From: Ideonella sp. | Lineage (GTDB): Bacteria; Pseudomonadota; Gammaproteobacteria; Burkholderiales; Burkholderiaceae_C | DNA length: 64,000 bases | Direction of reading: 5' to 3' | NCBI GenBank assembly: GCA_016721465.1 | Contig: JADKIA010000027.1 | Location: 248,001 to 312,000 of the forward strand | Shown: positions 17,649-26,708 of the stretch, piece after piece | Layout of the letters: each line of letters starts with the position of its first letter | Numbering within the stretch: position 1 is the first letter of the stretch | The notes under the pieces: model-generated | Databases searched by the model: none | Told to the model about the DNA's origin: nothing | Seen by the model: only the letters and a program-made list of their open reading frames with translations | Made by a program: the position numbers and the translations under genes

Positions 17649-18056
17649 TCAGTTGCCGGCGGCGATGCCGGTGAAGCTGGCCGCGGCCAGACCGGAGGCC
17701 GAGGCCGCGCCGGACGGCGTGAGCGTGCAGGTGGCGGTGGCGCCATTGGTCGTGCTGATGGCGCCAGTGGCTGCGTAGTTGGCGGGCATGCCACCTTGCA
17801 ACAGCGAGGCCACGTCCGTGCAGGCCGAGACCTTCACGCACTTGTTGGCGGTGACCACGTTGTTGGTGACCATGCAGCCGGCGTAGTTGATCTGCATGGC
17901 GGTGGCGGCAGCGCCAGCCACGCCATCGCGCGCGGCGGCGGCGGCTTCCGTGCGCATGTCGATGAACTTGGGCAAGGCGGTGGCCGCCAGGATGCCGAGG
18001 ATGACGATGACCACGATCAGTTCGATCATCGTGAAACCGGAATTGCGAGCTTTCAT
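17649..18056 (-). CDS. mshA: MSHA major pilin MshA
   Basis: A 135-residue prepilin with a very short leader (MKARNSG) cut before FTMIELIVVIVILGILA, Glu at +5, and the ATALPKFIDM continuation typical of MshA. Four cysteines follow (GCMV, KCVK, ACTD, ATCT) and could form two disulfides. The start at 18056 has a strong AAGGAG site 7 bases upstream, the best in the cluster, fitting a structural subunit made in bulk. An intrinsic terminator follows the gene. The alternative longer start at 18164 adds an unconserved arginine-rich stretch. Confidence 0.92.
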   Translation of the reverse strand: MKARNSGFTMIELIVVIVILGILAATALPKFIDMRTEAAAAARDGVAGAAATAMQINYAGCMVTNNVVTANKCVKVSACTDVASLLQGGMPANYAATGAISTTNGATATCTLTPSGAASASGLAAASFTGIAAGN

Positions 18057-18099
18057 GGGGGGACTCCTTGGGAACGGGTTGAGGTGAACGGGGCGACGG

Positions 18100-18663
18100 T
18101 CAGGGACAGCTGGCCAGGGGGCGGTGGATGACCGGTGCCGACCCTGACCGCGGCGCCTGGACATAGGTGAATTCGCAAGGGGGGATACCGCGCGAGGGCA
18201 GGCTCATGGTGAGCGCCGGCACGCCGTCGACCCAATGCTCGTGGAACTGCGTGTCCGCGGGCAACTCGGCCAGCCGCGCGATGCCATCCGGCGTGGCCGC
18301 CGCCTGGCCATTGGCCCCGGCGATGGTCCGTCCGTTGATCACCAGCTGATCGCAGGGCCCGGCGCTGCGGCTGCACTCCGCCTGAAAGATCACCACCGCG
18401 CGGTTCAGCGCCACGATGGCATTGGCCAGCTGGATCGCTCGCGCCTGCTGCTGCCATTCCGAGATGCGCGGCAGCAGCGTGCTGGTCAGCACGCCGATCA
18501 CCACCACGCAGGCACTGAACTCCACGCGCGACAGCCCGCGTTGCGGGCGCGGCCGGCCTGGAAGCCAGGGGGAGGGTGGGGGGCGACATGGCGGACTCGA
18601 TGGCTTGAAATTGGTGATGACGCAGCGTGTTCCGAATGAACCGGTTTGAAGGCATATCGGCAT
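18100..18663 (-). CDS. MshB-position type IV prepilin-like protein
   Basis: A 187-residue product between mshG and mshA. It carries a divergent prepilin motif, RG followed by LSRVEFSACVVVIGVL, with Glu at +5 and a hydrophobic helix, so prepilin peptidase could process it. If the ATG at 18663 is right the leader is about 43 residues, much longer than the 6-15 usual for pilins; a nearer start is not obvious. Position suggests the MshB role of a minor pilin beside the major subunit. Cysteines at AECSRSAGPCDQ and PPCEFTY may form a disulfide. Confidence 0.6.
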   Translation of the reverse strand: MPICLQTGSFGTRCVITNFKPSSPPCRPPPSPWLPGRPRPQRGLSRVEFSACVVVIGVLTSTLLPRISEWQQQARAIQLANAIVALNRAVVIFQAECSRSAGPCDQLVINGRTIAGANGQAAATPDGIARLAELPADTQFHEHWVDGVPALTMSLPSRGIPPCEFTYVQAPRSGSAPVIHRPLASCP

Positions 18664-18669
18664 GGCAGG

Positions 18670-19926
18670 TCAGCGCTTGAGCGCGACGCGCCCCAGGTCC
18701 CACATGGGCAGGAACACGCCGAGCGCGAGGACCAGCACCAGCGCACCCAGGAAGGCGATCAGGATGGGTTCGAGCTGCTGGGCCAGGGTCTTGAGTTCGT
18801 ACTGCACTTCATTGGTGTAGAGGTCGGCCACCTCGTCCATCAGCTCGTCCACCGTGCCGGTGTCTTCGCCCACGGCGATCATCTGCAACACCACGGGCGT
18901 GAACACCCCCGTGGCGGCAGCGGCGCGCAGGATGGTGTCGCCGCGCTGCACCGATTCGCGGATGCCTTCGACCTTTCGGGCAATGAAGTGGTTGTCCACC
19001 GTCTGCGCCACCACCGTCAAGGCCTGCTCGATGGGCACGCCGCTCTTGAGGGCCAGCGAGAAGCTGCGCGCCAGGCGCGCCAGCGTGGCCTTCTGCACGA
19101 TCTTGCCGGCCAGCGGGATGCGCAGGCGGAGGTGGTCCCAGGCGTAGGCGCCCGGCGCCGTGGCGATCCAGGATCGCAAGGCCAGGAACGCGCCCACGGC
19201 CCCGATCGCCAGCAGCCAGCCCCATTGCAGCGTGAAGTTGGACGTGGCCAGCAGGATGCGGGTGGCCAGTGGCAGCTCTGCCCCGAAACCCTTGAACACG
19301 GTGGCGAACGCGGGGATCACCATGATGTTGATCACGCCCATGGCAATGGCCATGGCGATGCCCACGAACATCGGGTAGCGCACGGCGGACTTCACCTGTT
19401 GGCGCATGAACACATCGAACTCGATGTGCTTGAACAACTGCATGAAGATCACGTCCAGCCGACCGGTCATCTCGCCCACGCGCACCATGGCGATGAAGAA
19501 GGCGTCGAACACGCGGTTCTGCTGCGCCAGCGACATGGACAGCTCCTGCCCGGATTCCAGGCTGCGCCGCACCTGGGCGAGTGTTTGCTTCATGCGCTCG
19601 CCGGTGGCCGACTCCTGCAGGCCGGCCAGGGCACGCAGGATGGGCACGCCCGAGCGCAGCAAGGTGTGCAACTGGCGCGAGAACAGCAGCAGGTCGGTGG
19701 GCGACACCGGCGGCTGCGTCCAGCGCTCCAGCAGCGTGGACAGCGGGTTGCCCGCCACGCCCGAGGCGCCGCCGTCGCCGGCGGTGCGCTCGATGCGCAA
19801 GGGCGTGACACCCCGGTCGCGCAGCAGGCTCGCCACGGCGTCGGCATCGGGGCCATCGATCTCGCCGTGAACAGCGCCGGTGGCGCTGCGGCCGGTGTAG
19901 GCAAATCGCAGGCTCATCGCATTCAC
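18670..19926 (-). CDS. mshG: MSHA inner-membrane platform protein MshG (PilC/GspF family)
   Basis: A 418-residue polytopic protein with two GspF domains. The first has LLLFSRQLHTLLRSGVPILRAL and the second LARLARSFSLALKSGVPIEQAL, the paired signatures of the family; hydrophobic helices follow each and close the protein. It couples the MshE ATPase to pilin insertion. The GTG at 19926 overlaps the TGA of mshE (19923-19926); an ATG three codons later is the alternative start. Confidence 0.93.
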   Translation of the reverse strand: MNAMSLRFAYTGRSATGAVHGEIDGPDADAVASLLRDRGVTPLRIERTAGDGGASGVAGNPLSTLLERWTQPPVSPTDLLLFSRQLHTLLRSGVPILRALAGLQESATGERMKQTLAQVRRSLESGQELSMSLAQQNRVFDAFFIAMVRVGEMTGRLDVIFMQLFKHIEFDVFMRQQVKSAVRYPMFVGIAMAIAMGVINIMVIPAFATVFKGFGAELPLATRILLATSNFTLQWGWLLAIGAVGAFLALRSWIATAPGAYAWDHLRLRIPLAGKIVQKATLARLARSFSLALKSGVPIEQALTVVAQTVDNHFIARKVEGIRESVQRGDTILRAAAATGVFTPVVLQMIAVGEDTGTVDELMDEVADLYTNEVQYELKTLAQQLEPILIAFLGALVLVLALGVFLPMWDLGRVALKR

Positions 19927-21632
19927 TCGTCAACTTGGGCGCTGATGCGCATGGCCTCTTCGACCGTGGTGCGACCCAACGTGGCCAGCCGCACGGCATC
20001 ACGGCGCAAGGTGGCGCCGGCCATCTGGCGGCGCGCCGCGGCATTGAACGCCGAGGGCTCACCGTGGTTCATCGCCTCCACCAGCTCCTGCGTCATTTCG
20101 ATGAATTCGTAGACGCCGGTGCGGCCGGTGTAGCCGGTGTCGTTGCAGTCCGCGCAGCCACGGCCCTTGACGAACTGGTGCTGTTCCACCGCCAAGCCCA
20201 GCTCCAGGCGCAGCCACTCGTGCTCGTTGGCTTGCAACTCGTGCGGCTCGCTGCAGTTGGGGCATACCACGCGCACCAGGCGCTGGGCCAGCACCATCTG
20301 CAGCGACAGTGCCACCATGTAGCGCGGCACGCCCATGTCGATCAGGCGGATCGGCGTGGAGATCGCGTCGTTGGTGTGCAAGGTGGACAGCACCAGGTGG
20401 CCGGTCATCGACGCGCGCATGCCGATCTCGGCGGTGTTCTTGTCGCGCATCTCGCCCACCAGGATCACGTCCGGGTCCTGGCGCAACGCGGCGCGCAGCA
20501 CGCGGTCGAAGCTCAGGTCGATCTTCTCCAGCACCTGCACCTGGTTCAGGCCGGGCAGGCGGTACTCCACCGGGTCTTCCACGGTGATGATCTTGCGGTC
20601 CGTGCTGTTGAGGGTTTGCAGCGCCGAATACAGCGTGGTGGTCTTGCCGCTGCCGGTGGGGCCGGTGACCAGCACCATGCCGCTGGGCCGCGCGATGGCC
20701 CGGCGCAGGGCGCGCTCCACCGCTTCGGGCAGGTGCATCGAATCCAGGCCCAGGCGACCGCTGCTCTGGTTGAGCAAGCGCATGACCACCGATTCGCCAT
20801 GCTGGGTGGGCATGGTGGAGATGCGCACGTCGATCGCGTGGTTGCGCAGCTTGACGTGGAAGCGGCCGTCCTGCGGCAGGCGCTTCTCCGAAATGTCCAG
20901 GCCCGACATCAGCTTCAGGCGCAGCGCCACGGCGCCGGCCACCTTGCCGTCGGCCTCGGTCTGCACATGCAGCACCCCGTCGATGCGAAAGCGGATGCGC
21001 AGCTGCCGCTCCTGCGGCTCGATGTGGATGTCGGAGGCGCGGGCACGCAGCGCTTCTTCGAACACGCTGGTGAGCAGGCGCACCACCGGCGCGTCTTCGG
21101 CCGTGGCGTTGTTCAGGCCCAGCAGGTCGCCGATCTCGCCTTCCACGCTGCTCAGTTCGGACGTCAGCTCGCGCGCCAGGCCGGCGATTTCGCTGCCCTT
21201 GCGGTAGGCACGGTCCAGCGCGGCCAGCAACTGGCTCTCGGCCACCACCACCAGGTCCACCTCGCGGTGGGTGAGGCGCGAGACCTCGTCGTAGGCGTTC
21301 AGGTCGGTGGGGTCGGCCATCGCCACCTTGAGCGGGCCGGGGCCGTCTTCGAGTGGCAGGGCGCGCAGGCGCCGGGCGTGCATCTCGGGCAGCAACGCCG
21401 CCGTCTCGGGCTTGAGCTGGCGCTGGGTCAGATCGACGAAGGGTGCGCGCAGCTGGCGGGCCACCGCCTTGGCGATCTGCACCTCGGTGACCCATTGGCG
21501 GTCGATGAAGATGCGGCCCAGCTTGCGCCCGCTCTTCTTCTGCTCCACCAGCGCCTCATCGAGCTGCGTGGCAGTGAGCAGCGCCTCCTGGATCAGGAGG
21601 TCGCCGATGCGGATGCGTTCGGGGCGGGCCAT
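19923..21632 (-). CDS. mshE: MSHA assembly ATPase MshE with N-terminal c-di-GMP-binding domain
   Basis: A 569-residue GspE/PilB-type extension ATPase. The N-terminus shows both halves of the MshEN c-di-GMP motif: RIGDLLIQEALLTATQLDEA, then KLGRIFIDRQWVTEVQIAKA. The core has Walker A GPTGSGKTTTLY near residue 326, the Asp box ITVEDPVEYRLPG, Walker B DPDVILVGEMRD and the His box STLHTND. A CPNC/CADC zinc site follows. Known MshE proteins are activated by c-di-GMP, so this pilus is probably switched on by that messenger. Confidence 0.94.
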   Translation of the reverse strand: MARPERIRIGDLLIQEALLTATQLDEALVEQKKSGRKLGRIFIDRQWVTEVQIAKAVARQLRAPFVDLTQRQLKPETAALLPEMHARRLRALPLEDGPGPLKVAMADPTDLNAYDEVSRLTHREVDLVVVAESQLLAALDRAYRKGSEIAGLARELTSELSSVEGEIGDLLGLNNATAEDAPVVRLLTSVFEEALRARASDIHIEPQERQLRIRFRIDGVLHVQTEADGKVAGAVALRLKLMSGLDISEKRLPQDGRFHVKLRNHAIDVRISTMPTQHGESVVMRLLNQSSGRLGLDSMHLPEAVERALRRAIARPSGMVLVTGPTGSGKTTTLYSALQTLNSTDRKIITVEDPVEYRLPGLNQVQVLEKIDLSFDRVLRAALRQDPDVILVGEMRDKNTAEIGMRASMTGHLVLSTLHTNDAISTPIRLIDMGVPRYMVALSLQMVLAQRLVRVVCPNCSEPHELQANEHEWLRLELGLAVEQHQFVKGRGCADCNDTGYTGRTGVYEFIEMTQELVEAMNHGEPSAFNAAARRQMAGATLRRDAVRLATLGRTTVEEAMRISAQVDE

Positions 21633-21650
21633 GGCTGCGACCGGTGGGGA

Positions 21651-23675
21651 TCAGGGCCGCGCGGCCGGCGCGGTCATGTTGGCGATGGCGCCGGCGTCGG
21701 GCCAGCCGCCTTCGTCGGTGATGATCGTGGGCTTGAGCATGATCACCAGCTCGCGCTTGCTCATCACGTTGGTGGTCTGGCGGAACAGGCCGCCCACCAC
21801 CGGCGCCTCGGACAGGCCCGGCAGGCCGCTGCGGTCGCTCTGCAGCACCTGCTTCATCAGGCCACCGATGGCCACGATCTGGCCATCGCGCACGCGCACG
21901 ATGCTGTCGGTCTCGTTCACCGTGCTGGCCGCCAAGGGCAGGCGGAAGTTGCCCAGCGTGCCCAGGTCGATGTTCTTCTGCTTCTCGGACACCGTGCTGA
22001 TCGACGGGTGGATGTGCAGCATGACCTGCCCCGAGTCGTCGATCTGCGGGGTCACGTCCAGCGCGATGCCGGCGAAGAACGGCTGCAGGGTCACCGTGGG
22101 CGTGCTCACCGTGCTGTTGCCGGTGGAGGTGGTGTTGGAGGTGATGCCCGTGACGTAGAGCTCGTCGCTGCCCACCTTGAGCACGGCCTTCTGGTTGTTG
22201 AGCGTGGCGATGCGCGGGCTGGACAGCACCTGCACATCGCCCTGCGTCTGCAGGAAGTTCAGCAGCGCGGCGAAGTTGGTGGACTGCAGTGCCAGGCCGT
22301 AGAAGCCCTTGCCCAGCGCGCTGGCGGCCAGTGCGGCACCCGGTGTCACGGTGGTGCCGTCGACGCTGAGGTTGCCATTGGCCTGCAGCGTGGCGCCTGG
22401 TGCGGCCGAGCCGACGGTCACCGAGGTCTTGCTGCCCAGCAGCTTGCCGAAGCCGGCCCAGTTGATGCCGGTCTGCGAATCGCGGCTCAACTCCACCTCC
22501 ACGATCTTGGCCTCGAGCATCACCTGGCGTTCGATCGACAGCTGCACGGCCTTGAGGTAGTTCTCCACCTGGCGCAGCTCGGACGGCGTGGCCTTGATCA
22601 CCACCACGCCGGCGGCCGGATTGAGCACCACGTTGCGCCCACCCTGCGTGCCCACCAGGGCCGTGAGCGAGGCCTGCACCTCGCGCCAGAAGTCGGCGTC
22701 GGACGTGGTGCGCACGTGCGAGCTGTCGTCGGCGCGCTGAGAATTGCTGCTGCCGTTGCTGCCGTTGCTGCCGCTGTTGCCGCCGTTGTTGTTGCTGTTG
22801 TTGTTCGAGCCACTGCCGCTGCCCGACAGCGAGATGGCGCTGGACGTGACCCGGATGTCGCTCGAGCCCTGGCGGCGACCAGGCAGGTAGTTGACCCGGT
22901 ACAGGCGCGTCTGCACCGTGTTCGGGTAGACGAAGATGCGGTTGCCGGTGATGCGGTACTCGTAGCCGAACAGCTCGCGCAGCGTGTCCATGGCCTCGGG
23001 CACGGTGGTGTTCTTCAAGGTGACCGACAGGCTGCCGCTCACTTCGGGTGCCACGAGCATGTTGTAGGCCGTGCCGTTGCCCAGTTGCAGGAACACCTGC
23101 GCGGCGGGCGCGTTGTTCACCGACAGGTCGAAGCGGGTCTCGCTGGCGAGTGACACCGCATTGGCGTTGGGTGCGACCACCACGGCAGCGGCGGGCTGCA
23201 GCGCCGGGCTGGCGGCGGCCACGAGGACGGCCGGCAGGGCGTTGATCGGGGCCGGCATGGACACGGTCTCCAGGGCGCGGGCGGCTGGCGCGACGGCGGC
23301 CCGCGCGGGCGCGGCTTGCGCCACCACGGGCATGGTCGGGGTGACGACCGCTGCGGTCTGGGCCGCCACCGGGGCCGCCACGGGTGCGACCACTGGCGCG
23401 GCCTGCACGGGCACGGCGACGTTGGCCGCGGCAATGGGTGACGACGGGGCGGGCACCACCATGGCCTGGGTGCTGGCCGAGGCCATGGCCAGCAGTTGCG
23501 GTGCCGACGAGACCGGCGCCATGTTGGCGCGGCGTGCCGGTGCGCGCATCAGCGTGGCCAGGTCGCTGACGATGTAGGCGCCCTCGGTGCCCGCCAGGGC
23601 CGACACCGGTGCGGCCGTGGCCAGGGCAGCGGTGAGGGCCAGCGTCGCGAAGGGGGCGGTGCGGATACGGCTCAT
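21651..23675 (-). CDS. mshL: MSHA outer-membrane secretin MshL
   Basis: A 674-residue secretin. The signal peptide ends near VSALAGTEG. An alanine/valine/proline-rich linker spans about 60-170, followed by N-domains (FDLSVNNAPAAQVFLQLG, FGYEYRITGNRIFVYPNTVQTRLYRVNYL). Residues near 290-330 form a Ser/Gly/Asn tract. The secretin core contains RQVMLEAKIVEVELS and ends with the conserved VPVVGGLFR-like EAPVVGGLFRQTT and KRELVIMLKPTII. It forms the pilus exit pore. The start at 23675 lies 2 bp after the upstream stop. Confidence 0.93.
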   Translation of the reverse strand: MSRIRTAPFATLALTAALATAAPVSALAGTEGAYIVSDLATLMRAPARRANMAPVSSAPQLLAMASASTQAMVVPAPSSPIAAANVAVPVQAAPVVAPVAAPVAAQTAAVVTPTMPVVAQAAPARAAVAPAARALETVSMPAPINALPAVLVAAASPALQPAAAVVVAPNANAVSLASETRFDLSVNNAPAAQVFLQLGNGTAYNMLVAPEVSGSLSVTLKNTTVPEAMDTLRELFGYEYRITGNRIFVYPNTVQTRLYRVNYLPGRRQGSSDIRVTSSAISLSGSGSGSNNNSNNNGGNSGSNGSNGSSNSQRADDSSHVRTTSDADFWREVQASLTALVGTQGGRNVVLNPAAGVVVIKATPSELRQVENYLKAVQLSIERQVMLEAKIVEVELSRDSQTGINWAGFGKLLGSKTSVTVGSAAPGATLQANGNLSVDGTTVTPGAALAASALGKGFYGLALQSTNFAALLNFLQTQGDVQVLSSPRIATLNNQKAVLKVGSDELYVTGITSNTTSTGNSTVSTPTVTLQPFFAGIALDVTPQIDDSGQVMLHIHPSISTVSEKQKNIDLGTLGNFRLPLAASTVNETDSIVRVRDGQIVAIGGLMKQVLQSDRSGLPGLSEAPVVGGLFRQTTNVMSKRELVIMLKPTIITDEGGWPDAGAIANMTAPAARP

Positions 23676-23677
23676 GG

Positions 23678-24322
23678 TCAGTTGCTCCCGGCCAAGGACA
23701 GATTGCGCGGGGGCGCGGCCTTGGCGGTGGTGGGGGTGGCCCGGTCGGCGGCGGCGGGGTTGGCGACGTCGGTGGTGGGGGGGTCGGCGGGCTGCGGTGC
23801 CGGCACGAAGCTGGCCGTGCGGGTGATCAAGATCGAACCGGGGGCTTGCTTGGGCGAGCCGCCGAGCAGCCAAAGCCGGTCGTTGCCGTGCGGCGTGCGC
23901 AACACCAGACCCTGGTTGTCGATGGCGAGCACGAGGTGTCCGTCCACTGTGTCGCCGGCCTGTACCAGGCGCCCGTCCACCACCGCCGTGGCGGTGCCGC
24001 GCGCGGGCACCTGCAGGGCCTGCAGCACGGCCGGTGGCGGAGCCAGGGGCTCCGGGGCCTTGGCCAGCGCCGGCCCGGCGCCACGGGCCGCCGAGGACGC
24101 CGGCGATGCCGGCAGCGCGAACGCGGGCGGACGGGTGGGGTCGGCCAAGGGGCTGGCGGGCGTGAGCCGCGTTGCCGCCGAGCGCGGCTTGCCCAGCGTG
24201 TCGGGGTCGGTCGGTGCTGCGGCCAGGCTCGAGACGGGCGGCCAGCCCAGGCTCGCCAGGACCAGCACGCTGCAGAAGCGGCCGTGGCCGCGCGGACCCG
24301 GGGCAGGTGTTGTTGTTCTCAT
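23678..24322 (-). CDS. mshK: MshK-like periplasmic protein
   Basis: A 214-residue exported protein: signal peptide ending near SSLAAAPTD, then a DPTRPP motif (ADPTRPPAFALP) characteristic of MshK/GspB-like proteins, then a C-terminal segment AVVDGRLVQAGDTVDGHLVLAIDNQGLVLRT similar to the small beta domain of PilP/GspC. It is roughly twice the length of Vibrio MshK because of alanine/proline-rich linkers. It probably links the inner-membrane assembly to the MshL secretin. It is packed between mshJ and mshL with 2-bp gaps. Confidence 0.7.
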   Translation of the reverse strand: MRTTTPAPGPRGHGRFCSVLVLASLGWPPVSSLAAAPTDPDTLGKPRSAATRLTPASPLADPTRPPAFALPASPASSAARGAGPALAKAPEPLAPPPAVLQALQVPARGTATAVVDGRLVQAGDTVDGHLVLAIDNQGLVLRTPHGNDRLWLLGGSPKQAPGSILITRTASFVPAPQPADPPTTDVANPAAADRATPTTAKAAPPRNLSLAGSN

Positions 24323-24324
24323 GG

Positions 24325-25134
24325 CTATATCTCCAGCCAGTGCCGATCGCGACTGATGGTGTACAGCTGCAGGGTCAGCGCGGCCCTGGGGTAGTGCTCG
24401 ACCTTGAAGGCCACGTCGCCCCACAGCACGCGCTGGGGCATGGCCTCCAGTGCCTGCACGTAGGTCAGCAGGTCGGCAAAGCTGCCTTCCACGGTGATTT
24501 GAAGACCGTGTCGATACAGCGACGGTGTCGGGCTGTCGGTGTTCGATGCCACTGGGACGGCCGGTGCCACAGGGGTCGCCAGCGCCAAGGACGATGCCTT
24601 GGTCTTGCCCTTGGCCGAGGTCGAAGGCGCAGCGGCGAGTGAGGAGGCCGGGCTGGGCGTGGCGGCGGTCGTGGCCTGACCGCTGGCGTCGGCCAACAGG
24701 TCGGTGCGACCCAGCGGCACCATGGCGCGCAGCTTGAGCGCGCCGTGGCTGGCCAGCATCCTGTCGAGTACCGGCAGCATCTGGTCGGGCCCGATCAGCG
24801 TGGCTTCGAAGCTGCGCAGTTGCGCCTCGCCGTCGCGAACGCGCTGACGCCACGTGACGAGTTCGGACTGCTCCTGCCGCTGCTTCAGCGCAGCCTGGGC
24901 CAGGCGCTGGACCGACTCGGCCTGCAGGCGCGCGATGCTGGCCTGTGCTTCGTGCCGCTGCTGGAGGCTGGTCTGCCAGGTCTTGAGGGCGGGGCCGAAC
25001 AGCAGCGCGTCGATCAGCAGGAAGGCCAGCGCCGCGGCAGCGCCGCACAGCAGCAGGCGCTCGCGCTGGGTGCGGCCGTCGATGCGCGCGGACAGTGCGC
25101 GCAGCTTGGCGCTCAGGTTGGGCGTCTTCATCAT
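24325..25134 (-). CDS. mshJ: MshJ-like pilus assembly protein (PilO type)
   Basis: A 269-residue protein with one N-terminal membrane helix (LLLCGAAAALAFLLIDALL), then a coiled-coil (ARLQAESVQRLAQAALKQRQEQ) and a C-terminal ferredoxin-like domain (LYRHGLQITVEGSFADLLTYVQALE), the plan of PilO/MshJ. An alanine/serine-rich insert sits near residues 150-195. Its ATG overlaps the TGA of the PilN-like gene (25131-25134). It forms the inner-membrane alignment complex with the PilN- and PilM-like partners. Confidence 0.8.
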   Translation of the reverse strand: MMKTPNLSAKLRALSARIDGRTQRERLLLCGAAAALAFLLIDALLFGPALKTWQTSLQQRHEAQASIARLQAESVQRLAQAALKQRQEQSELVTWRQRVRDGEAQLRSFEATLIGPDQMLPVLDRMLASHGALKLRAMVPLGRTDLLADASGQATTAATPSPASSLAAAPSTSAKGKTKASSLALATPVAPAVPVASNTDSPTPSLYRHGLQITVEGSFADLLTYVQALEAMPQRVLWGDVAFKVEHYPRAALTLQLYTISRDRHWLEI

Positions 25135-25760
25135 CGTCCCGGGTTGCCGGACGGGTGGCCGGACGGGTTCGTGCCGGGGCGTGTGCGCAGCGCGAATTCG
25201 GTGTAGGGCAGCGGGCTGCCGTTGCCCTTGTCCACGCCGTTGAGGGCCAGTTGCGCGAAGGTGCGGCCCTTGAAGCGCGGCTCGTGGTTGAGCTTGCGCA
25301 GGTAGTCGGTGAGCTGTTCGGTCTGGGCCATGCGGCCTTCGAGTTCCAGCGCATTGCCGTTGTCGGCCACCGAGAAGCCGGTGATCCAAACCTGGCTCTG
25401 CGCCTGCCGGGCCAGCGCCTTGAAGTAGTCGGCCGGGCCCTGGCGCTCGCCGGCCACGCCGGCCTCGAGCGCGGTCTGCACGCGGCGCTGCCCGGCGTCC
25501 AGCTGGCGCAGGCGGTCCACCTCGGAGTCGCGGGCACTCGGACCGGCCACGGGCGCGCTCGCGGCGGCCTGCAGGGCCGCCACCTGCTGCTGCAATTGCC
25601 GGGTGTCGAGCTGGGTCTGGTGGCCCAGCACCTGCAGGGCCACCGCTGCGACGATGCCCAGCGCCAGCACCCCCAATGCGCCATACAGCGCGTGCTGGCC
25701 GCCGAAGGCGACCCTGCGCGGCATCAGCCGCTGGTCGATCAGGTTGATCTGTTGGGCCAT
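25131..25760 (-). CDS. PilN-like pilus assembly protein
   Basis: A 209-residue protein beginning AQQINLIDQRLMP, the classic PilN entry motif that docks into the PilM-like partner, followed by one membrane helix (ALGVLALGIVAAVALQVL), a coiled-coil and a C-terminal domain (VWITGFSVADNGNALELEG). In Vibrio this role is split over small msh genes upstream of mshJ. It follows mshI by 15 bp. Confidence 0.8.
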   Translation of the reverse strand: MAQQINLIDQRLMPRRVAFGGQHALYGALGVLALGIVAAVALQVLGHQTQLDTRQLQQQVAALQAAASAPVAGPSARDSEVDRLRQLDAGQRRVQTALEAGVAGERQGPADYFKALARQAQSQVWITGFSVADNGNALELEGRMAQTEQLTDYLRKLNHEPRFKGRTFAQLALNGVDKGNGSPLPYTEFALRTRPGTNPSGHPSGNPGR

Positions 25761-25775
25761 GGTGATTGCCCTCGC

Positions 25776-26708
25776 TCAGTCGTCGCGCAGCGCGGCGCCA
25801 ATGGCGCACACATGCAGGTTCAGCTGGCCGGGTTCGGTGCCGCCCGGGGGCAGCGCGGACAGGTCGAGGATGTCGTCGAGCGGCAGCGGCTCCACAGCCA
25901 CATAGAGCAAGGGCGACAGGTGTTCGATGAACGCGGCCAGGCCAGGCATCGGCGCGATCAGCAGACGGGCCAGCGTGACTTGGCCAAACGAACGCTCGAA
26001 GCCGTCCAGCGTGCGCTGCAGCTGCAGCACGGCGTGGTCGTAGGCGGGGGTGCGGGTGGCTTCGTCGGGGTGGTTGAGCTGCGCCAGCGTCAGGTCCATG
26101 TGCCGACCGAACAGCAACTCACCCTGGTGCGTGACCACCAGCGTGGAGTGGTGCGGCTGGCAATGCAGCAGTGCTTGCGCGCGGCCTTCGGGTTCGCACA
26201 GCGCGCTGAGGTTGCGCAGGGCGGTCTCGGCGATGTCGATGGCGTCCCAGGGCGTTTTCGCGGCCGCACCTTGCTGCATCAGCGGGCGCACCGAATCGGC
26301 CGGGGCGGCCACCACGATCAGCTGTGGCTGGGTGCGGTAGCTGGTGCCTTCGGGCACGGTGAGCAGGTCGACCGCGGCGCTGTCCACCGGGAAGTCCACG
26401 CTGTCCTTGAGCTGCCAGCGCACGGCGGCGGCCCATTCGTCGCGCGGCAGGTCGGTGGGGGCGTCCAGGCTGACGCACTGGTACTGGCTGTTCTGCAGCA
26501 AGGCCACCCGGCGGTGCCGGTGCAGGGCGCGGCCGCGGCGCAGCTGGCGCAGGGTTTCAGCCGGGCGCGACCAGTCGGCGCTGGCCAGCCAGCGCACGGC
26601 CGGCTTGCCCTCGGGCGAGCGCTGGACCAGTGCGAGGGACGATTGCAGGCCTTGCGGCTCGCAACCGATCCAGCCTGGCAACAACGAGCCGTGCAGACGG
26701 GAAAACAT
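25776..26708 (-). CDS. mshI: MshI-like pilus assembly protein (PilM type)
   Basis: A 310-residue cytoplasmic actin-fold-like protein and the first gene of the MSHA operon. Segments DEWAAAVRWQLKDSVDFPVDSAAVDLL and LVVTHQGELLFGRHMDLT match the MshI/PilM plan, in which the protein binds the N-terminus of the PilN-like partner. The 163-bp gap before it, between argH and mshI on the same strand, should carry the operon promoter; I could not identify a convincing one. Confidence 0.8.
   Translation of the reverse strand: MFSRLHGSLLPGWIGCEPQGLQSSLALVQRSPEGKPAVRWLASADWSRPAETLRQLRRGRALHRHRRVALLQNSQYQCVSLDAPTDLPRDEWAAAVRWQLKDSVDFPVDSAAVDLLTVPEGTSYRTQPQLIVVAAPADSVRPLMQQGAAAKTPWDAIDIAETALRNLSALCEPEGRAQALLHCQPHHSTLVVTHQGELLFGRHMDLTLAQLNHPDEATRTPAYDHAVLQLQRTLDGFERSFGQVTLARLLIAPMPGLAAFIEHLSPLLYVAVEPLPLDDILDLSALPPGGTEPGQLNLHVCAIGAALRDD

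Noticed and set aside
19935..23153. 1072-residue plus-strand frame opposite mshE and mshL
   Set aside because: High-GC antisense shadow of two well-conserved pilus genes.
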